A DNA stretch of 64,000 nucleotides from the NCBI RefSeq assembly GCF_019200975.1, contig NZ_JAHTMR010000012.1, positions 124,001-188,000 of the forward strand. Reading direction: 5' to 3'. How positions within the stretch are numbered: the first letter of the stretch is position 1; each line of letters starts with the position of its first letter. The notes beneath the pieces are model-generated. The model searched no databases, was not told where the DNA came from, and saw only the letters and a list, made by a program, of their open reading frames with translations. Position numbers and translations under genes: made by a program. This DNA comes from Pseudomonas sp. PD9R (lineage in GTDB: Bacteria > Pseudomonadota > Gammaproteobacteria > Pseudomonadales > Pseudomonadaceae). Positions 1-8,691 of the stretch are shown one piece after another.

Positions 1-393
1 TTCGATCAACACCGCGATGCTGCCACCCAGCAGCGCCAGGGCAAACTCATAACCGTTGTTGGCCATGAACAAACCGTTGTGAATGTGCACCGAGAAGATC
101 GCCACCAGCGACAGGAAAATCAGGCCCAGTGCCGCCGGGCGAACCAGCAAGCCAACGATCAATGCCAGGCCGGCGAAGAACTCGGTGCCGCCCGCCAACG
201 TCGCCATCAGGTAGCCCGGCGCCAGGCCGAGGCTTTCCATGTACTGCGCGGTACCTGCCAGGCCATAGCCACCGAACGCCCCGAACAGTTTCTGCGAGCC
301 ATGGGCGGCGAAGATGATGCCGACGAAAATTCGCAGAACGGTCAGGCCGTAGCCAGCGCGGGTATACAGAACCTTGTTGATCAGTGTGCTCAT
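1..393 (-). CDS. DoxX family membrane protein (3' end cut by window edge)
   Basis: The reading frame starts at the ATG at 393 and runs off the left edge, giving the first 131 residues (MSTLINKVLYTRAG...). They contain three to four hydrophobic helices (about 17-37, 57-80, 83-105, 115-131) and the SQKLFGAFGGYG loop after helix 1, typical of DoxX/YqjF-like four-helix inner-membrane proteins. The family is linked to quinone or redox chemistry, but the role of most members is unknown. An AAGGG stretch lies about ten bases before the ATG. The antisense and shifted frames here are rich in Arg/Gly and look non-coding. Only the C-terminus is missing. Confidence 0.85.
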   Translation of the reverse strand, partial: MSTLINKVLYTRAGYGLTVLRIFVGIIFAAHGSQKLFGAFGGYGLAGTAQYMESLGLAPGYLMATLAGGTEFFAGLALIVGLLVRPAALGLIFLSLVAIFSVHIHNGLFMANNGYEFALALLGGSIAVLIE

Positions 394-497
394 GCTGTGT
401 CATCCCTTGTGAGTTATATGTTGGTTGGCCGCTATATTAATCAGTAAATTTCATGTTAAAAGCGCAAATACTCCGCCATAACAATCAGTTTATTCGA

Positions 498-1919
498 TCA
501 CTTCCGTAGGGCAACTTTCTGCCCCTGGGGCTCCAACGACTCCCGCTCCCGATCGAACGCCAGGTAATACTTGTTCACGCTATTAACATAGCTGACAGGT
601 CCCATTCCCACCTGCTCCATGGCGATGCGCTCGACCTGAAAGAACCACTGATTCGGATTCAACCCACGCCGCCGCGCCTCGGCGCGCATCCCCTGAACCC
701 GTTCCGGCCCGATGTTGTAAGCCGCCAGCACAAACGCCATGCGCTCGCGCTCGTTGAGCTTGGGGCTGGCGAAGAACTTGCGGCGAATCATCGACAGGTA
801 CTTGGCCCCGGCCTGAACGTTAGAGTCGAGGTCTTGAACATTGTTGACGCCCACCCGTTGAGCCGCCGACGGGGTGATCTGCATCAGGCCGGTCGGGCCG
901 CCACCGCCGCGAGCCGAGGGTTGCAGTGCAGACTCTTTGAACGCCAGCGCCGCCAGGTTCAGCCAGTCCATGCCTTGGGCGTCGGCGTGCTTTTGCAGCA
1001 CCGGCCGGAGTTTTTCCAGACGTTGTCGATCAGCCTTGGCCAACGGATAGTGCACTTGATACAGCCGCCTATAGATCCGCAGAAAAGCAGCATCCTGATC
1101 CGACGGTTTCTTGTAGGTGGTCAGGAAGCGGTCGATGCTGGCCCGAAGCATCGACGCATCGCGGCGCACGAACCAGAACTCCTCGCCCGGGTCGCTGATC
1201 AGCACTTGCCGGTCGATACGCAACTTGGGCAGGATCTTGCCCCAACGCTCGGCAATCGGTTGTTCGACGATGGTCAGGTGAAAGATTCCGCCCTGGACCA
1301 TTTCCAGCACATCCTCAACCGCCAGCGTCGGATCGACCCATTCGATCTTGACCGGCGGCAATTTGTGCAGGGCGAGCTTCTGGTTGATCTGGCTGATGGC
1401 ATCACCGGCGGCGCTGCCGGTGGGCAGTGCCAGGGTTTTACCCGACAGTTGTTCGAGTCGGGTGTAGCGGCGCTCGCCTTTGATGCCGACCAATACCAGC
1501 GGGATGTTGCTGGCAATCGGTTCACTGGTGCTGACGGCATAGCCCGCTTGCAGATCGAGCAGTTCCCCCGGAGCCACCAGGTCGCCCTCCCCGCGCTGCA
1601 ATGCGCCGAGCAGTTGATCCTTGGCTTTGGGGATGATCTTGAGGGTAATTTCCTGACCGTCACGGGCGTGACCGTTGAGGTATTGTTCGAAGGCGCGCAG
1701 GCGATGGTATTCGACACCGATGGCCTGGCCCTGGACTTCGCCCGAGCTGTTGCGACTTTGATTGACCAGTACGCGCAACACACGACTGCCGCGGATTTCT
1801 TCCAGGTCACGTACCTTGGTCGCCGGTACGGCTTGCAGCGGCCCGGGCAGACGCGCGACCGCCGAAACCGGCAGCAGCAGCGAACAACACAGCAGTAGCA
1901 AAACCGAGGGACGAATCAT
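498..1919 (-). CDS. MltF-like lytic transglycosylase (solute-binding domain plus SLT domain)
   Basis: 473 residues. A signal peptide (about 1-22) is followed by a periplasmic family-3 solute-binding domain (about 45-290) and a C-terminal soluble lytic transglycosylase domain (about 305-460). The catalytic glutamate is E329 in FKES, followed by GPTGLMQIT and AYNIGP, the standard SLT motifs. It should cleave peptidoglycan glycan strands with 1,6-anhydro product formation at the outer-membrane face. The length is close to MltF (about 490), but divergence and the missing lipobox suggest a paralogue rather than MltF itself, so I give no symbol. The start is supported by GGAG six bases upstream. 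It is transcribed away from tatD. Confidence 0.85.
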   Translation of the reverse strand: MIRPSVLLLLCCSLLLPVSAVARLPGPLQAVPATKVRDLEEIRGSRVLRVLVNQSRNSSGEVQGQAIGVEYHRLRAFEQYLNGHARDGQEITLKIIPKAKDQLLGALQRGEGDLVAPGELLDLQAGYAVSTSEPIASNIPLVLVGIKGERRYTRLEQLSGKTLALPTGSAAGDAISQINQKLALHKLPPVKIEWVDPTLAVEDVLEMVQGGIFHLTIVEQPIAERWGKILPKLRIDRQVLISDPGEEFWFVRRDASMLRASIDRFLTTYKKPSDQDAAFLRIYRRLYQVHYPLAKADRQRLEKLRPVLQKHADAQGMDWLNLAALAFKESALQPSARGGGGPTGLMQITPSAAQRVGVNNVQDLDSNVQAGAKYLSMIRRKFFASPKLNERERMAFVLAAYNIGPERVQGMRAEARRRGLNPNQWFFQVERIAMEQVGMGPVSYVNSVNKYYLAFDRERESLEPQGQKVALRK

Positions 1920-2155
1920 CCACTCTCCGGAAAGAATTCAGGTTGATCACATGAGTGTTTTCATGAAATCAAACGACAGAAACAGAGCGCCTGGAGCGCT
2001 GGCAAGGTGCGAAAGACTGGCACAGTGATGGCACATTAACCACCCCAACCGGGCTCGCGGCATCAAGAGACAGCTTTAACTCGTTGTAGTTCTTGGCTTT
2101 TCTGATAAATCGAGCGCTCTGATATGCTTTCCGGCCTTTGGTCCGAGGTAGCACC

Positions 2156-2962
2156 ATGCAACTCATCGATATCGGCGTCAACCTGACCAACCCCAGTTTT
2201 GCCGACAAACACCAGGCTGTACTGGACCGCGCCTATGCGGCCGGGGTCTGCCAATTGGTGCTCACCGGCACCAGCGTCGAGGGCAGCGAACAGGCGCTGG
2301 AGTTGTGCCAGCAGTTGGACGAAAGTGCGCAACGGCTGTTCGCCACAGCCGGTATTCACCCGCATTGCGCCAGCGACTGGAACGCTGACAGCGCCAAACG
2401 TCTGCGCAGTTTGCTCAAGGAGCCGAACGTGGTGGCCGTGGGAGAATGCGGGCTGGATTTCAATCGCGATTTCTCGCCGCGCCCGCAACAGGAGAAAGTC
2501 CTCGAAGAGCACTTGGCACTGGCGGTCGAGCTGCAAATGCCAGTGTTCCTGCATGAGCGCGATGCCAGTCAACGTGTGCTGGAAATCCTGCGCGACTACC
2601 GTGATCAACTGCCGGCGGCGGTGGTGCACTGCTTCACCGGCGAACAGAAAGCGTTGTTCAGCTACCTCGATCTGGACTTGCACATCGGCATCACCGGCTG
2701 GATCTGCGACGAGCGTCGGGGCACCCATCTGCACCCGCTGGTGAAAGAGATCAAACGCGGTCGCCTGATGCTGGAAAGCGATGCACCGTACCTGCTGCCG
2801 CGCAGCCTGCGACCCAAGCCGAAGAATGGTCGCAACGAACCGGCGTACCTGACCGAAGTGTTGCGTGAAGTGGCGTTGCATCGGGGCGAAAGCGAGGAAG
2901 ATCTCGCGGCTCATACGACCGCGTGTGCGCGAGCGTTTTACAGGCTGCCTGAGTTGGAATGA
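2156..2962 (+). CDS. tatD: TatD metal-dependent DNase
   Basis: 268 residues of a TIM-barrel amidohydrolase-like nuclease. The N-terminus reads DIGVNLT, the form found in TatD itself; the YcfH/YjjV paralogues carry a D-x-H-x-H motif there. Other metal-site motifs visible are GIHPH, GECGLDF, FLHERDA, VHCFTG and ESDAPYL. The family shows Mg-dependent 3'-5' exonuclease activity and takes part in DNA repair and quality control. The name is historical: there are no tatABC genes here. I chose the ATG at 2156 because GAGGT lies seven bases upstream; the in-frame TTG at 2138 has no ribosome site. A REP pair follows directly. Confidence 0.92.
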   Translation: MQLIDIGVNLTNPSFADKHQAVLDRAYAAGVCQLVLTGTSVEGSEQALELCQQLDESAQRLFATAGIHPHCASDWNADSAKRLRSLLKEPNVVAVGECGLDFNRDFSPRPQQEKVLEEHLALAVELQMPVFLHERDASQRVLEILRDYRDQLPAAVVHCFTGEQKALFSYLDLDLHIGITGWICDERRGTHLHPLVKEIKRGRLMLESDAPYLLPRSLRPKPKNGRNEPAYLTEVLREVALHRGESEEDLAAHTTACARAFYRLPELE

Positions 2963-2967
2963 CAAAA

Positions 2968-3059
2968 ATCAAAAGATCGCAGCAGCCTTCGGCAGCTCCT
3001 ACATGACCGCACTCCGTGAAGGAGCTGTCGAGTGAAACGAGGCTGCGATCTTTTGATCT
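2968..3059. repeat. REPIN (type A REP pair)
   Basis: Two inverted copies of a Pseudomonas REP whose conserved core reads GCTGCGATCTTTTGATC. The first copy has GGCAGCTCC and the second the variant GAGCTGTCGAGTGAAACG. The pair can fold as a long hairpin and sits in the gap between tatD and the chemoreceptor gene. Confidence 0.9.
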
Positions 3060-3139
3060 GAATCAACGCCATACTTCCTGCATAGCGGCACAATAATGGC
3101 ACCTTGCCAAAACTGTTTCCGCTATCAGAGAAGACCTCC

Positions 3140-4621
3140 ATGGGTGCCTGGCTTAGCAATATCTCGCTGAAATACAAATTCTGGGCGGTGAATGCCGTCG
3201 CCTTCGTCACCACCCTGTTGCTGGTGCTCTACAGCGTGCACCTCGAACAACAGGCTCGCAGCCATGCCGCCCAGGAATCCGCGCAAGCCCAGGCGCGATT
3301 GCTCAGCGCCTGGCCCGCCGGACAACCGCTACCCAACGCCGAAAACCTGCTGACCTTCAACCGCGGGCATGCGCCGCGACTCAACGAACAACCGGTGCCG
3401 GAACTGGCCGATGCAAGCGGCTGGGTCGAGATTCATACAATGCCGCTGCTCGGTGACAACCTGCTGGTTGGCGCCGAAATTTTCTCCCGCGCTGATGGTC
3501 AGCAAGTCGCGGTGATTGCCCATGGCCCGAGTCTTGTCCAGGTGTTTGGCGAGCGTTTCGCCCATTACGCAGTGGCGGTGTTTATCCTGATGCTGGCGAT
3601 GCTCGGTGCTTCGCAACTGTTGATCCGCTTCCTGCTCAGCCAGCTCAACACCTTGAAAGACGTGATGCTTCACGTCGAGAAAACCGGCGACCTCTCGGCC
3701 CGTGTCCCTCTCGCTTGCCGCGACGAAGTCGGGCAGATGGCCAACGCCTTCAACGCCATGCAGGCGGGTTATCAACGGGTGGTTAATACGGTCGCCAGCA
3801 CCGCCCGGCAATTGGATGACGGTGCCGTACGACTGGCGTCGAGCATGAACGAAGTGCGCCACGGGATGCTCAGTCAGCAAACCGAGACCGATCAGGCCGC
3901 TACCGCGATCAATGAAATGACCGCCACCGTCTACCACATCGCCCAACACGCCGGCGCCACTCGTGACCTCTCGAAATCCGCCGACACCCTGGCCGGCAGC
4001 GGACAGGAAGTGGTCATGCGAGTACAAAAATCGATTGCCGGCTTATCCACCGGAGTGCAGCAGACCGCCGAGATGATTCAGCGTCTGGCCGCAGACAGCC
4101 AGAAAATTAACGGTGTGGTCAGCGTGATCCACAGCATTGCCGAGCAGACCAACCTGTTGGCGCTTAACGCCGCGATTGAAGCAGCCCGGGCCGGTGAAAT
4201 GGGTCGCGGGTTTGCGGTGGTTGCCGATGAAGTGCGCAACCTGGCCAAGCGTGTGCAGACCTCCACCGACGAGATCACCGTGATGGTTTCCGCGCTGCAG
4301 GCCGGAACTCGCGATGCCGTGGACTTCATGCAGGAGAGTTCAATCAAGGCCGACGATTGTGTGCAACAGGCGCAAGAGGCTGGCGCTGCGCTGGCAGAGA
4401 TCACCGGGGCGGTGGCGCAGATGCGCGAAAGCAATACGCAGATCGCGGTGGCGGCCGAGCAGCAGAGTCAGGTGGCGGAAGAGATGAACCGGTCGGTGGT
4501 GAGCATCCGCGATGTGACCGAGAACACTGTGCGGCAGACGGTGAGTTCGGCGACTACCAGTGATGAATTGGCGGTGTTGGCCGGGGCGTTGAGCAAGGCC
4601 ATAGGGCAGCTCAAGCTCTGA
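3140..4621 (+). CDS. Methyl-accepting chemotaxis protein
   Basis: 493 residues. The first transmembrane helix lies at about 10-31, then a short periplasmic part of about 110 residues, a second helix at about 144-166, a HAMP domain (about 167-220) and a long coiled-coil signalling domain. The hairpin tip is unmistakable at about 325-370 (EQTNLLALNAAIEAARAGE ... GRGFAVVADEVR) and contacts CheA and CheW. The ligand is not predictable: the periplasmic part is shorter than the common four-helix, dCache or sCache sensors and I do not recognise it. No C-terminal CheR/CheB-docking pentapeptide is seen. The ATG at 3140 matches the MGAWLSN start usual for such proteins; an upstream in-frame TTG was rejected. 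Confidence 0.9.
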   Translation: MGAWLSNISLKYKFWAVNAVAFVTTLLLVLYSVHLEQQARSHAAQESAQAQARLLSAWPAGQPLPNAENLLTFNRGHAPRLNEQPVPELADASGWVEIHTMPLLGDNLLVGAEIFSRADGQQVAVIAHGPSLVQVFGERFAHYAVAVFILMLAMLGASQLLIRFLLSQLNTLKDVMLHVEKTGDLSARVPLACRDEVGQMANAFNAMQAGYQRVVNTVASTARQLDDGAVRLASSMNEVRHGMLSQQTETDQAATAINEMTATVYHIAQHAGATRDLSKSADTLAGSGQEVVMRVQKSIAGLSTGVQQTAEMIQRLAADSQKINGVVSVIHSIAEQTNLLALNAAIEAARAGEMGRGFAVVADEVRNLAKRVQTSTDEITVMVSALQAGTRDAVDFMQESSIKADDCVQQAQEAGAALAEITGAVAQMRESNTQIAVAAEQQSQVAEEMNRSVVSIRDVTENTVRQTVSSATTSDELAVLAGALSKAIGQLKL

Positions 4622-4626
4622 GGGCC

Positions 4627-4719
4627 CCATCGCGGGCAAGCCTTGCTCCTACAGGGTTTGGGGGTTCGCAAATTATGTGAACGACATCGATCCGTAGGAG
4701 CAAGGCTTGCCCGCGATGG
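4627..4719. repeat. REPIN (type B REP pair)
   Basis: Two inverted copies of CCATCGCGGGCAAGCCTTGC + TCCTAC facing each other about 40 bases apart. This is a second REP family, distinct from the GATCTTTTGATC type. It follows the chemoreceptor stop codon directly and may act as its transcript end. Confidence 0.9.
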
Positions 4720-4847
4720 CGTCAGTTCAATCAACATCAATTCAAAACATGGCGCCTATCACTTCGATAGCCAACCTCGATTCGCCGCCCGCACGGGCCG
4801 CGCCTATTCTTCAATCATGTGTTCAACATGGATCGAGGATTAGCATC

Positions 4848-5213
4848 ATGGGTAAACGTCACCCCAACCTTCCCGCCTGGCAATGGCGTGCCTACCCGAA
4901 CAATCACCAGCACCCGACCAATCTGGTGTTGCACCTGATCGCCGTGCCGCTGTTCATCCTGGGATTTCTGTTGATTGTTTCCGGGGTATTCGGCCTGAGC
5001 TTCGTCAACATTGCGATCGGTGTGATCGGCCTGTTGGCCGCGCTGGCCCTGCAACGTCACGGTCACAGCCTGGAGGAGCAAGCCGCCGAGCCGTTCAGTG
5101 ATCGCAAAGACGCCATTTCGCGTCTGCTGGTCGAACAGTTCCTGACCTTCCCACGGTTTTTCCTGAGTGGTGGCTGGTGGCGCGCCTGGCGTGAGCGCCA
5201 CCGCCGTCATTGA
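4848..5213 (+). CDS. Mpo1-like (DUF962) membrane protein
   Basis: 121 residues. The start RHPNLPAWQWRAYPNNHQHPTN...LHLIAVPLF and the motif LQRHGHSLEEQAAEPFSDRKD match the DUF962/Mpo1-like family, named for a yeast ER dioxygenase of fatty-acid alpha-oxidation. Two hydrophobic segments (about 30-48 and 50-68) place it in the inner membrane. The conserved His and Glu residues could bind iron, as in yeast Mpo1, but activity in bacteria is an inference. GAGGA lies eight bases before the ATG. Its TGA stop abuts the stop of the convergent thioesterase gene within the palindrome TGATCA. Confidence 0.8.
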   Translation: MGKRHPNLPAWQWRAYPNNHQHPTNLVLHLIAVPLFILGFLLIVSGVFGLSFVNIAIGVIGLLAALALQRHGHSLEEQAAEPFSDRKDAISRLLVEQFLTFPRFFLSGGWWRAWRERHRRH

Positions 5214-6011
5214 TCAGGCGAACACCGTCACCGTCTGCCGGCTCATGGCAATCAACCGGCCTTGCGCGTCCCACAGTTTTGCCGCCGCATGGCCGTAGCC
5301 GTCGGCGGCGTGTTCGGTTTCGACGAGGTATTTGCACCAGTCCAGCGTGCTCAGTTCCAGCAACGGCTGGACGAATTCGATGGTCCAGGTCAACGTGCTA
5401 CCCATCGCCGGTTTCTTCAGAAACGGCATCAGGGCCGGTGGCCACGCATCCACCAGTGCCAGGATGTGCGACTCGGTGACGGCCTCTTCCTTCACATCGC
5501 CGCGCAAGCGCACCCAGCCTCCCATCTGACGCGAAGTGTTGCCGGAAAACGGCAGGCCGCCAACGCTCCAGCGCATCGCCAGATGCCGCATGAATTCCGG
5601 GGTCACGTCCTTGATGTAAGGCAGTTCCTGACAGTCGTCCCAGTGCTTCATTTCCGGGGCCGGTTGTGCCTTCACCGCCACTTCCGAAGGCCGCGAGGCG
5701 CCGAAGCTGCCCTGGATCAACGTCACCACTTGCCCCTTCTGCATCGCCCGGCCCAGCACCTGACTGACGGCTTTGCCTTCGCGCAGTACATCGACTTCAA
5801 AACTGACCGGCACTTCGGGCTCGACCGGGCCAACGAAGGTGATCGCCAGCGAACGCACCAGCCGATCTGCCGGGACTTTTGCGCGCATGGCTTCGTACTG
5901 CAAGGCGGCCACCAGGCCACCGAAACTGGCGCGCCCCTGCGCCCATCCGGCCGGGATAGACAGCTCCAGTGGCTGGCGGCGGACGGCATCGAGCAGATCG
6001 GAAAAGCGCAT
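5214..6011 (-). CDS. Acyl-CoA thioesterase family protein (double hot-dog, TesB-like)
   Basis: 265 residues with a GRASFGGLVAALQYEAM segment near the N-terminus (about 26-42) and a second hot-dog half beginning near residue 150. This is the architecture of TesB-type thioesterase-family proteins. The expected reaction is hydrolysis of acyl-CoA to free fatty acid and CoA in the cytoplasm; substrate length cannot be read. It is a single gene between a convergent Mpo1-like gene and a REP pair. Its stop codon touches that of the neighbour. Confidence 0.8.
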   Translation of the reverse strand: MRFSDLLDAVRRQPLELSIPAGWAQGRASFGGLVAALQYEAMRAKVPADRLVRSLAITFVGPVEPEVPVSFEVDVLREGKAVSQVLGRAMQKGQVVTLIQGSFGASRPSEVAVKAQPAPEMKHWDDCQELPYIKDVTPEFMRHLAMRWSVGGLPFSGNTSRQMGGWVRLRGDVKEEAVTESHILALVDAWPPALMPFLKKPAMGSTLTWTIEFVQPLLELSTLDWCKYLVETEHAADGYGHAAAKLWDAQGRLIAMSRQTVTVFA

Positions 6012-6118
6012 GAAAACCTCAGGGACAGGAAATGGATGAAGGAATCTTAACCAGCCGGCGAGGTTGGCACAGTGATTATTCCGGCCAAATTGACTGACAG
6101 ATAAGCCGTAAGTTTTGT

Positions 6119-6195
6119 GTAGGAGCTGCCGCAGGCTGCGATCTTTTGATCTTTAGAAGCAAAATCAAAAGATCGCAGCCTGCGGCAGCTCCGAC
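6119..6195. repeat. REPIN (type A REP pair)
   Basis: Near-perfect inverted pair of the GTAGGAGCTGCCGCAGGCTG + CGATCTTTTGATC repeat with a loop of about a dozen bases, between the 5' end of the thioesterase gene and the 3' end of the CHAD gene. Confidence 0.92.
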
Positions 6196-6210
6196 AGGGG
6201 GCTAGGGTGT

Positions 6211-6978
6211 TCAGGGTTTGAAGCAGGCCTTGCTGAGTTTTTCGAGGACACGGTCGGCGCGCTGCTCAGCTTTGACCATGGTGATTTGCCACGTCGCGAC
6301 ACAGGGTTGCAAATCCGATTCTTGCTCAGCCTTCGCCAACCACTGCCAGCAATCGTGCCAATCGCCCAACGCACCTTGCGCGGATTTCAGCCGAGGCATT
6401 GCCGCGTCCGGCAAGCGGTCCAACTCAGGGTAGGCTTCGATGCCATAACGCACTCGCTTGATCAGCAGGCGCAAGCGATGGCGGTCATGGGCCGGGTCGT
6501 GCAGTGCCTCGTCGAGTTTCTTCCACTGTTTGCCCAGGCGCTTCTCGATGCGTTTGCGCAGGCCTTTGAGCAAGTCCTGACGTTGAGCGGCACGCAGAAA
6601 GCGCGGAAAAGCGTCGAGGATCATCAGCAACTGCGCAAGCTCCGGACCCGCCGCCACCGCTGGGTAGGCCTCGGCCATCTGCGCCATGCGCCGTTGTGCC
6701 GCTCCGGGTTGATCGTGCTCAAGCAAATAAGCCGCCAGCACTTCACGATCACGCAACGGCGTGGTCAGTTCGCCGACCCGGGACGCCGCGGCTTCCAGCG
6801 GTTCGACACCCGGCAAGCCGCGCAAGGGCCGCAACAGGCTGCGCAACCGGCGCACCGTAGTGCGCAAGTCGTGCAGGGCTTCCGGATCGGTGTGGGCAGT
6901 CAAGCGCGCCTGACAGGCCAGAAGACGAACTTCCAGGCCGAGAACATGGGCCACCAACCGATTGACCAACGCTGACAT
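6211..6978 (-). CDS. CHAD domain-containing protein
   Basis: 255 residues made almost entirely of one CHAD domain, an all-helical fold rich in conserved His and Arg. Visible signatures are ALHDLRTTVRRLRSLLRPL near residues 34-52 and HDRHRLRLLIKRVRYGIEAY around 165-185. CHAD domains bind inorganic polyphosphate, and many sit beside or fused to CYTH triphosphatases; no CYTH domain is present here. The protein is predicted cytoplasmic and probably polyphosphate-granule associated. It is followed upstream by a small lipoprotein gene on the same strand after a 46-base gap, so the two may share a transcript. Confidence 0.85.
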   Translation of the reverse strand: MSALVNRLVAHVLGLEVRLLACQARLTAHTDPEALHDLRTTVRRLRSLLRPLRGLPGVEPLEAAASRVGELTTPLRDREVLAAYLLEHDQPGAAQRRMAQMAEAYPAVAAGPELAQLLMILDAFPRFLRAAQRQDLLKGLRKRIEKRLGKQWKKLDEALHDPAHDRHRLRLLIKRVRYGIEAYPELDRLPDAAMPRLKSAQGALGDWHDCWQWLAKAEQESDLQPCVATWQITMVKAEQRADRVLEKLSKACFKP

Positions 6979-7024
6979 TGCATGCTCCTTGACGTGAATT
7001 CCCCCTGTTGCCTTACATCATGCC

Positions 7025-7303
7025 TCAACGCCCCGCGCGTGACTCACGAATATAGAACCGCGCCTTCTCTGCCTTGCTCGTGCACCCCTCGAACCCTTCG
7101 AATTGCTGCTGGGTCTTGGCCGCCGTCAACAGCGACAGCGCCTTGGAGTAGCTGACGGTGCCGGCAAAACCCTCGGCCTTGGCCAGGTCCAGCTCATGCC
7201 ACGCCGCATCCAGGTTGCTCCCGCAGCTGTCACGATAAGCGGTTTTACCAGCGCAACCGGCAAGTGCCAGGGCAATCAATGGCACACAGATCCAGGCTTT
7301 CAT
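7025..7303 (-). CDS. Small putative lipoprotein
   Basis: 92 residues. The N-terminus MKAWICVPLIALALAGCAG is a clear lipoprotein signal with the lipobox LAGC (Cys at about 17). After a short linker comes a helical region (about 30-85) with two Cys residues (about 27 and 75) that could form a disulfide. The second lipid-sorting residue is Ala, not Asp, which suggests transfer to the outer membrane. I do not recognise a named domain. It lies 46 bases upstream of the CHAD gene, on the same strand. Confidence 0.75.
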   Translation of the reverse strand: MKAWICVPLIALALAGCAGKTAYRDSCGSNLDAAWHELDLAKAEGFAGTVSYSKALSLLTAAKTQQQFEGFEGCTSKAEKARFYIRESRAGR

Positions 7304-7523
7304 CAGTCACACCTCAAAGTTAGTAAACAGTCATGCAGGTAGGACGGTCTGGCGAGTGAAAAGTGCCGTCCATCGCCAGCGCAAACTATAGCGCTGCCGA
7401 GAATAACCATCTGCCGCCATGGAGTATCGAAAAAACGACGCACTCGCCCCATCGAGCGACCTTACCGATTGAAGCGCGCCCCTTGATGGGTGCATTGTTG
7501 AACCATTCAAACGAGGGCGATTC

Positions 7524-8564
7524 ATGAAAAAGCGTGTCGCACTGGTGCTGGGCTCGGGTGGAGCCCGAGGCTACGCCCATATCGGTGTCATTGAAGAGAT
7601 CGAGCGGCGTGGCTACGACATCGCCTGCATCGCCGGTTGTTCCATGGGCGCGGTGGTCGGCGGCATCTACGCTGCCGGCAAACTCAACGAATATCGCGAC
7701 TGGATCGAGAGCCTGGATTACCTCGACGTATTGCGGTTGGTGGACGTCAGTTTCCGTTTGGGGGCAATTCGTGGGGAGAAGGTTTTCGGGCAGATCCGCA
7801 AGATTGTCGGCGAAATCAATATCGAAGACCTGCGCATCCCCTACACGGCCGTGGCCACTGACCTGACCAACCAGCAGGAAATCTGGTTCCAGGAAGGTTG
7901 CCTGCACCAAGCCATGCGCGCCTCGGCGGCGATTCCCAGCCTGTTCACGCCGGTGATGCAGGGCAATCGCATGCTGGTGGACGGCGGCATTCTTAACCCG
8001 CTGCCGATCGTCCCGGTGGTGTCGAGCCACTGCGACTTGATCATCGCGGTCAATCTCAACTCCACCAACCAGCGGCACTACCAACTGCCGGTAATCCAGC
8101 GCCCGGCGGCGTTCAAGAGCCGGTTCAACAGCCTGCTCAATTCTCTCGGCTCGAAAATGCCGTTCCGACGCAAACAGGCCGAACAATTGCTGCTGCTGGA
8201 AAAGGAAGCGTTGATGGCAGAAGCGGCCGAGATCAACCCGTGGATCGAATCCGCCGAACCCGAAGCCCAACAACCGGCCGCCGCGCCGGAACGCGACGGT
8301 GCGCCGAAGTCTGCCACCGGTTCGTTCATCATCGATAACGTGGGACCGGCGTCGTTGCTGGACCTGATCAACCAGAGTTTCGAGGTGATGCAGACCTCGC
8401 TGGCGCAGTACAAGATTGCCGGGTATCCGCCTGATATTTTGATCAACGTGCCGAAACGGGTGTGCCGGTTTTTCGAGTTTTACAAGGCGCCGGAATTGAT
8501 CGCGCTGGGACGGGAGATTGCGCGGGACACCTTGGATAGGTACGAGAATGAGCGGGATTCTTGA
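7524..8564 (+). CDS. Patatin-like phospholipase family protein (RssA type)
   Basis: 346 residues. The patatin core shows the oxyanion loop GSGGARGYAHIGV (10-22), the nucleophile elbow GCSMG with S40, and the catalytic aspartate D153 in LVDGG. These form the Ser-Asp dyad of lipid acyl hydrolases. No signal peptide is present, so it is likely cytoplasmic. The C-terminal part (about 220-346) is an extension with a low-complexity Glu/Ala/Pro segment (about 235-260) and an unassigned end. Lipid substrate is unknown. It stands alone between an intergenic region and a REP pair that may end its transcript. Confidence 0.88.
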   Translation: MKKRVALVLGSGGARGYAHIGVIEEIERRGYDIACIAGCSMGAVVGGIYAAGKLNEYRDWIESLDYLDVLRLVDVSFRLGAIRGEKVFGQIRKIVGEINIEDLRIPYTAVATDLTNQQEIWFQEGCLHQAMRASAAIPSLFTPVMQGNRMLVDGGILNPLPIVPVVSSHCDLIIAVNLNSTNQRHYQLPVIQRPAAFKSRFNSLLNSLGSKMPFRRKQAEQLLLLEKEALMAEAAEINPWIESAEPEAQQPAAAPERDGAPKSATGSFIIDNVGPASLLDLINQSFEVMQTSLAQYKIAGYPPDILINVPKRVCRFFEFYKAPELIALGREIARDTLDRYENERDS

Positions 8565-8581
8565 GGTGAATCCGAGGGCGT

Positions 8582-8667
8582 CTTCGCGGGCAAGCCTCGC
8601 TCCTACAGGGATTACGTTGCCCGCAAAGACAACACATAACCGGTAGGAGCGAGGCTTGCCTGCGAAG
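8582..8667. repeat. REPIN (type B REP pair)
   Basis: Inverted pair of CTTCGCGGGCAAGCCTCGCT + CCTAC between the convergent patatin and kdpE genes. It may work as a shared transcript end, since no ordinary terminator with a T-run is seen here. Confidence 0.9.
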
Positions 8668-8691
8668 GCGTCGCCCGGGCAACACAAAAAA

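Noticed and set aside
38..403. Frame opposite and shifted to the DoxX gene
   Set aside because: It is Arg/Gly/His-rich without helices, whereas the frame starting at 393 gives a clean DoxX membrane protein.
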